64,000 nt of DNA from a bacterium (GTDB taxonomy: Bacteria > Desulfobacterota > JAPLJL01): the NCBI GenBank assembly GCA_028713675.1, contig JAQTNV010000004.1, positions 1 to 64,000 on the forward strand, in the 5' to 3' direction. Numbering within the stretch: the stretch's first letter is position 1; the number at the start of each line of letters is the position of its first letter. This document shows, piece after piece, positions 59,969-64,000 of this stretch. A program made the position numbers and the translations under genes. The notes beneath the pieces were generated by a model. That model searched no databases, had not been told where the DNA came from, and saw only the letters and a list, made by a program, of their open reading frames with translations.

Positions 59969-60361
59969 ATGGCTATTGGTGGATTGAAAAAGCAGAGGGT
60001 GGCCCGGTTGGAAAAGGTACTGAACCAGTTGGTGAATCTGGTAGAGGGACAGGTAGACCGGACCATTCAATCCTTGAAACTGCCGGAGAGGAAAGAAATC
60101 GTTTACCTGCAGGAAAGGTTGAATCAGCTGGAAGGGCGTCTTTCCCAGTACCCGGCCGCAAAGCGCGCCATCACGAAAGGCCGGGAGGTAGCCACCAAAG
60201 TCAAAGCCCGGTATGACGAGAGCCGACAGAGCCTGCGGAAATCGGAGAAGCCGGACGGGGAGACCTGCAGAATCCAGGGCTGTTCCAAGCCCATCAAGGC
60301 CAGGGGCTTGTGTGGAACCCATTACCAGGCGGCGAGAAGGAAGGGACAATTCGCGGCATAA
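59969..60361 (+). CDS. Small helical protein with C-terminal Cys3His zinc motif
   Basis: The protein has 130 residues. Residues 1-95 are helical and basic with coiled-coil spacing (QRVARLEKVLNQLVNLVEGQ, YLQERLNQLEGRLSQY). The last 30 residues hold C-x4-C-x9-C-x2-H (CRIQGCSKPIKARGLCGTHY) followed by RRKGQF, a short zinc-binding, possibly nucleic-acid-binding tail. No family recognised. AGGAGG precedes the ATG. It is monocistronic with its own terminator. Confidence 0.7.
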   Translation: MAIGGLKKQRVARLEKVLNQLVNLVEGQVDRTIQSLKLPERKEIVYLQERLNQLEGRLSQYPAAKRAITKGREVATKVKARYDESRQSLRKSEKPDGETCRIQGCSKPIKARGLCGTHYQAARRKGQFAA

Positions 60362-60400
60362 TTATTTCCGCGGTAACGATACATCTGGAAAATTAAAAAC

Positions 60401-60437
60401 GGCCGGGAGGTGAGGTAATCGTCTTCCCGGCCTTTTT
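60401..60437 (+). terminator. Rho-independent terminator of the small zinc-motif gene
   Basis: The stem GGCCGGGAGG / CTTCCCGGCC (one G-T pair) is followed by TTTTTATTT. Confidence 0.85.
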
Positions 60438-60507
60438 ATTTGCCTGGTTGTCGTTGCCCGATTCATCGGGCGAAATACATAGTGCCAGGCGTTAAGATAT
60501 AAAAGTA

Positions 60508-60538
60508 AAAGGGGAGCGGTTCATTTCCGCTCCCCTTT
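60508..60538. terminator. Bidirectional Rho-independent terminator
   Basis: The 12-bp stem AAAGGGGAGCGG / CCGCTCCCCTTT is AT-flanked on both sides. It lies at the 3' end of the leftward aldehyde dehydrogenase gene and is the main candidate for ending it. Confidence 0.85.
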
Positions 60539-60564
60539 AATTTGTTTTAATCCGGGTCCAGGAT

Positions 60565-62064
60565 TTATTTTTCCGGGAACAGAACGTTGTACCAGACTTT
60601 CTTTTTCCGTTTCCGCACCAGATCGATGTGAATGTGCTTCGGCTCGGTGTATTCATTGAGCCCGTATAAACCCATTTCCCGCCCGATTCCGCTCTGCTTG
60701 AAACCCCCGAAGGGAGCGTTGTAGTTTAAAAGATGATGATCATTGATCCAGATGGTCCCCGCGCGGATTTTTTTGGCGATCTCGATGGCCCGGGGGACAT
60801 TGGCGGACCAGACCGCCCCGGCCAGCCCGTAGACCACGTCGTTGGCGATCCGGACGGCTTCCTTCTCATCGCGATAGTGGATGACAGAAAGCACCGGCCC
60901 GAAGATTTCTTCCTGGGCGATTTTCATCGAATTTTTCACCTCGGTGAAAATCGTGGGCTCAAAATAATTTCCCTTGGCGTATTCCTCGCCGGCGGGGCGC
61001 TTGCCGCCCAGGACCAGGCGGGCGCCTTCCGCGAGACCGGACTGGACATATTCTTCCACCTTTTTCACCTGGAACCCGGAAACCAGCGGTCCCATGCCCG
61101 AGCGCTGATCGAGAGGATCGCCCACCCGGATCTGCCGGGCCCGGGCGATTAATTTTTCCACGAACTGATCGTGCAGATTATCGGGGAGGAGCAGACGGGT
61201 TCCGGCAATGCAGATCTGCCCCTGGTGGTAAAAAACCCCGAAGAGGATTCCATCGATGGCTTCCTCGATTTCGGCGTCGTCTAGGACGATCACGGGGGAT
61301 TTGCCCCCCAGTTCCAGGGTCACCTTCTTGACGGTCCCGGCGGCCTTGGCCATCAGCATTTTCCCGATCTCGGTCGACCCGGTAAAAGCGATCTTGTCCA
61401 CCCGGGGATCGGTGGCCAGATCCTCGGCCACGCTCCCGGGGCAGGGGATGACATTGACCACCCCGGGAGGGATCCCGGCCTCATCGATGATCTGGGACAG
61501 TTTCAAGGCGGAAAGCGGGGTTTCGGAGGAGGGCTTCAGAACCACGGTATTTCCCATCGCGATGGCCGGTGCGATTTTCCAGACGGCCATCAGGAAGGGG
61601 AAATTCCAGGGAATGATCTGTCCGCAGACCCCGACCGGCTCCCGGAGCACGAAATTGGAACTGATGTATAAACTTCCCTCGGAGGGCAGGGGCTCGTAAG
61701 GCGAGCGATCGGCGAGCTTGGCGTAAAAACGGAAGGTGTGAGCCCCCAGGCTGACATCGGCCAGGGCCTTGCGGATCACCGCACCCGCGTCCCGGGCTTC
61801 GACCTCGGCGATTTCCTGGGCCCGTTCCTGGATTTTCTGGGCGATTTTCAGCAAAAATTCAGACCGGCGGGCGGCTTTCATTCCCGGCCATTCTCCCTGG
61901 TCGAAGGCGGCCCGGGCGGCGGTAATCGCGTCGTTCAGGTCGGCGTGATCAGCCAGGGGCAGGCGGGCGATCTGCTCACCGGTGCTGGGGCTGGTGGAAA
62001 AATAAGTCTTTCCGGATTTCGCTTCCTGCCATTTTCCGTTTATATAAAGCTTATATTCTTCCAT
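60565..62064 (-). CDS. NAD(P)-dependent aldehyde dehydrogenase
   Basis: The protein has 499 residues. It has IPWNFPFLMAVWKIAPAIAM (about 154-173), the catalytic Glu in TLELGGKSPVIVLDDAEI (about 252-269), the catalytic Cys in HQGQICIAGTRL (about 284-295) and the C-terminal PFGGFKQSGIGREMG. It oxidises an aldehyde to the acid; the substrate is not set by sequence alone. The Fe-alcohol dehydrogenase gene lies directly upstream on the same strand, so the pair may turn an alcohol into an acid. Confidence 0.95.
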   Translation of the reverse strand: MEEYKLYINGKWQEAKSGKTYFSTSPSTGEQIARLPLADHADLNDAITAARAAFDQGEWPGMKAARRSEFLLKIAQKIQERAQEIAEVEARDAGAVIRKALADVSLGAHTFRFYAKLADRSPYEPLPSEGSLYISSNFVLREPVGVCGQIIPWNFPFLMAVWKIAPAIAMGNTVVLKPSSETPLSALKLSQIIDEAGIPPGVVNVIPCPGSVAEDLATDPRVDKIAFTGSTEIGKMLMAKAAGTVKKVTLELGGKSPVIVLDDAEIEEAIDGILFGVFYHQGQICIAGTRLLLPDNLHDQFVEKLIARARQIRVGDPLDQRSGMGPLVSGFQVKKVEEYVQSGLAEGARLVLGGKRPAGEEYAKGNYFEPTIFTEVKNSMKIAQEEIFGPVLSVIHYRDEKEAVRIANDVVYGLAGAVWSANVPRAIEIAKKIRAGTIWINDHHLLNYNAPFGGFKQSGIGREMGLYGLNEYTEPKHIHIDLVRKRKKKVWYNVLFPEK

Positions 62065-62080
62065 TCTTTTCTCCTTTCAC

Positions 62081-62112
62081 AACTTGCCAGCTAACCAACT
62101 TACCAACTCACG
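62081..62112. repeat. Octamer tandem array (AACTTACC), 4 units
   Basis: Units AACTTGCC, AGCTAACC, AACTTACC, AACTCACG lie in the gap between the two dehydrogenase genes. They match the arrays near 14.6 and 57.2 kb. Confidence 0.85.
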
Positions 62113-62124
62113 TTTTCTCTGGTG

Positions 62125-63291
62125 TTACCAAGCTTCCTGCAGGATTTTTTCCAGCTCGGCGGGATCGGTGATTTTGACCGGGTTGGTGTAGATACTGGTA
62201 TCAGTCAGGGCGTCTTCGGCCAGAAGGGGTAGGGCCTCCCGGGGAATGGGGATATCCCGGAGTTTCCGGGGAATCGGAAGCCCGGAAAGCAGTTTTTCCA
62301 CCCATTCGATTGTTTTTACGGCCAGTTCGGTATCGGAACGGTTCTCCGGGCTGATCCCGAGCGCGCCCGCGATCAGGGCGTAGCGGGGCGCGACCGCTTT
62401 CAGGTTGTAACGCATGGAGGGAGCCAGGCAGATCGCGTTGGCAACCCCGTGCGGGACCCCGAAGCGGGCCCCGAGGGCATGGGCCAGGGCGTGCACCACC
62501 CCGACGAGCGCGTTGGAAAAGGCGATCCCGGCCAGGGTCGAGGCCAGTAGCTGGTTCCCCCGGGCCGCCAGGTTCTGTCCGTCATTGACGCAGGCGGACA
62601 GGCTGCCTGAAATCAGGCGCAGGGCCTGCAAGGCCAGCCCGTCCGAAACCGGATTGGACCGGCGGGAATGAATCGCCTCGATCGCGTGACTGGCCGCGTC
62701 CATCCCGGTCCCGGCGGTGATGTCCGGGGGGAGCGCGAGGGTCAGACCGGGATCGAGGATGGCGGTCTGAGGGTGGAGATGATCGTCGGTAAGAAGGACT
62801 TTCTTCCCGAGGGATTCATTTTTGAAAACCGCCACGAAAGTGGCTTCGCTCCCGGTCCCGGCGGTGGTGGGAATGGAAACATGGGGAATCATGGGCCGCC
62901 GTACGGTCTGGAAGCCCAGGAGCGGGGAGATGTCGGCCTGGCCCAGAGTCAGGAGCACCGCGATGCCCTTGGCGGTATCGATCGAGCTTCCCCCGCCCAG
63001 GCTGATGATGCCGTCGCAACCGTGCTCGCGGGCGCAGGCGGCGCCCCGGTTTACGATCTCGATTCCGGAATCGGGGATAACCTCGCTGAAAATCCCGCCT
63101 AGAAGGTCGCCGGCGGCCGCGGAGATGGTTTCCGGGATTCGGGTGCGGGCGCGAAGATTCTGATCCGTGACCAGGAGCGCTTTTTTCACACCCAGGGCTT
63201 TTAATTCCTCCCCCAGGCGCGAGGAACTCTGGTGGCCGAAAACTAATTTGGTGGGATTAAGGAAGGTAAATTTCATTTCTTGAGCGCCCAT
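62125..63291 (-). CDS. Iron-containing alcohol dehydrogenase
   Basis: The protein has about 388 residues from ATG 63291 (AGGGG box). The NAD-binding segment is GGGSSIDTAKGIAVLL. Metal ligands are in GTGMDAASHAIEAIHSRRSN (Asp and His) and VVHALAHALGARFGVPHGVAN (two His). It oxidises a primary or secondary alcohol or reduces an aldehyde. The frame extends upstream to 63408, but that part lacks similarity and overlaps a rightward promoter. Likely co-transcribed with the aldehyde dehydrogenase gene. Confidence 0.94.
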   Translation of the reverse strand: MGAQEMKFTFLNPTKLVFGHQSSSRLGEELKALGVKKALLVTDQNLRARTRIPETISAAAGDLLGGIFSEVIPDSGIEIVNRGAACAREHGCDGIISLGGGSSIDTAKGIAVLLTLGQADISPLLGFQTVRRPMIPHVSIPTTAGTGSEATFVAVFKNESLGKKVLLTDDHLHPQTAILDPGLTLALPPDITAGTGMDAASHAIEAIHSRRSNPVSDGLALQALRLISGSLSACVNDGQNLAARGNQLLASTLAGIAFSNALVGVVHALAHALGARFGVPHGVANAICLAPSMRYNLKAVAPRYALIAGALGISPENRSDTELAVKTIEWVEKLLSGLPIPRKLRDIPIPREALPLLAEDALTDTSIYTNPVKITDPAELEKILQEAW

Positions 63292-63301
63292 GGTCTCCCC
63301 T

Positions 63302-63330
63302 TGACAGAAAATAAACCAGGTTCTTATATT
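63302..63330 (+). promoter_or_regulatory. Promoter for the rightward MBL gene
   Basis: TTGACA at 63302-63307, a 17-18 bp spacer and TTATAT/TATATT at about 63325-63331. The expected start of transcription is about 115 bp upstream of the MBL gene. Confidence 0.5.
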
Positions 63331-63455
63331 AACTAAAACTCCTACCATAGCAAAGGATTTCTTGGCAAGACAATTGAAAGAATTTCGGCGGTTTCCGGTT
63401 TTTCCCACGCTCTCCCGGCGCGGCGGCCGGGGGAATCACAGGAGCTAGGCACAAA

Positions 63456-64000
63456 TTGCTGAAACCGATTGCCAACGGGGTTTATCGGGTTGAGTTGCCT
63501 TTGGCCTGGCCTCCCTGGACGGTAAATTCATATATTATTGATGATTCTTCCTTGACCCTGATTGATGTCGGATCAGGAAGCGAGGAGTCCCTGGAAATTC
63601 TGGAGACGGGACTGGGGGACCTGGGTTATTCGATCAAGGAGGTTGAAAGGATCATCATTACCCATGCTCATCTTGATCACTACGGGTTGGGCACCACGGT
63701 GACCGATTTTTCTTCCGCCAAGGTTTATTTTCATCCCTATGAAAAAGACCGTCTCTTATGCCGGATGGATAAGTATTGGAAACAGAACCAGAATAAAATC
63801 TGTGTTTTTTTTGATGAATTGGACCTGCCGGAAGAGGTGCTCAAACATTTTCAAAGCCTGGTGGCCCAATATTGCGACCAGGCTCTTCCTTTCGAAGCGC
63901 GCCAGGTCCGGGATCTCTCCCACCGGCAAAAAATCCCCTTCGACCGTTTTACCCTGGAAGTGATTCACCTCCCGGGCCATAGCCCCGGGCATATCGCCCT
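63456..64000 (+). CDS. MBL-fold hydrolase, truncated by the window end
   Basis: 181 residues are visible. It begins KPIANGVYRVELPLAWPP, then SYIIDDSSLTLIDVGSG, the metal motif ITHAHLDHYG (about 68-77) and, at the window end, LPGHSPGHI. These are motifs of the glyoxalase II/flavodiiron-like branch of MBL hydrolases. The start is TTG at 63456 with GGAG 12 bp upstream; no ATG precedes it in frame. The 3' end lies beyond the window. Confidence 0.85.
   Translation, partial: MLKPIANGVYRVELPLAWPPWTVNSYIIDDSSLTLIDVGSGSEESLEILETGLGDLGYSIKEVERIIITHAHLDHYGLGTTVTDFSSAKVYFHPYEKDRLLCRMDKYWKQNQNKICVFFDELDLPEEVLKHFQSLVAQYCDQALPFEARQVRDLSHRQKIPFDRFTLEVIHLPGHSPGHIA

Overview
The window is a 64 kb piece of chromosome-like DNA with moderately high GC and CCGG-rich codons. 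It is almost certainly a metagenome or draft-genome contig, because bases 1-23 are identical to the 3' end of the Illumina TruSeq adapter. The organism is Gram-negative: there are three FadL-type porins, a DUF1302-like porin, lipoproteins, an RND exporter and a Tat-exported Fe-S protein. It appears to live on acyl-CoA chemistry, with two beta-oxidation-type gene sets, a fused CoA-transferase, a MeaB/B12 module and a dienoyl-CoA-reductase-like flavoprotein. Gene content and repeat style fit Desulfobacterota-like anaerobes, but I saw no rRNA or other phylogenetic marker that fixes the phylum. There is no sign of a phage, plasmid, transposase or CRISPR array. I recognised no tRNA or rRNA genes.

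Layout. 1-9.1 kb: a truncated GT39-like membrane glycosyltransferase, an ABC substrate-binding lipoprotein, PolX, VanZ-like protein, RsmE, an UlaG-like hydrolase, a GH5 endoglycoceramidase-like lipoprotein, a small exported protein and an MBL hydrolase. 9.1-16.6 kb: a MenB/BadI-like crotonase, a chemoreceptor, and a rightward unit of thiolase, phosphodiesterase, acyl-CoA dehydrogenase and crotonase. 16.7-22.6 kb (leftward): LppM-like lipoprotein, PyrD, PyrK, RimI, FabH, ArgH. 22.7-28.3 kb (leftward): a large flavin oxidoreductase flanked by two copies of a dispersed element, then an unknown tail-anchored protein coupled to a DUF362 protein. 28.4-31.8 kb (rightward): CoaE, a fused CoA-transferase and an FN3/P460-type haem lipoprotein. 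31.9-35.3 kb (leftward): two thiolase-fold proteins lacking thiolase catalytic residues, with two DUF35 Zn-ribbon/OB proteins. 35.7-42.1 kb (leftward): ArgJ, Tat Fe-S protein, SecA, M23 peptidase. 42.3-44.0 kb (rightward): phosphodiesterase and nitrilase-family amidohydrolase. 44.1-56.5 kb (leftward): an envelope block of porin, LolA-like protein, RND pump, lipoprotein esterase and three tandem FadL homologues. 56.6-58.7 kb (rightward): CobO, B12-binding mutase subunit, MeaB. 58.9-64 kb: SDR, small zinc-motif protein, aldehyde dehydrogenase, Fe-alcohol dehydrogenase and a truncated MBL protein.

The most unusual signals are these. (1) Intergenic gaps are filled with degenerate tandem arrays of 7-10 bp units, each gap using its own unit. 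The same heptamers have entered coding sequence: they build the hydrophobic core of two signal peptides (45618-46406 and 53546-54973) and insert five units inside PyrK. (2) A translationally coupled operon at 31.9-35.3 kb encodes two paralogous pseudo-thiolases plus two DUF35 proteins. Neither thiolase-fold protein has the nucleophilic Cys, the GHP His or the C-terminal Cys. (3) A tail-anchored protein of unknown family is coupled to a DUF362 protein. (4) A 12.5 kb block looks like a lipid or hydrophobic-compound trafficking system across the outer envelope.
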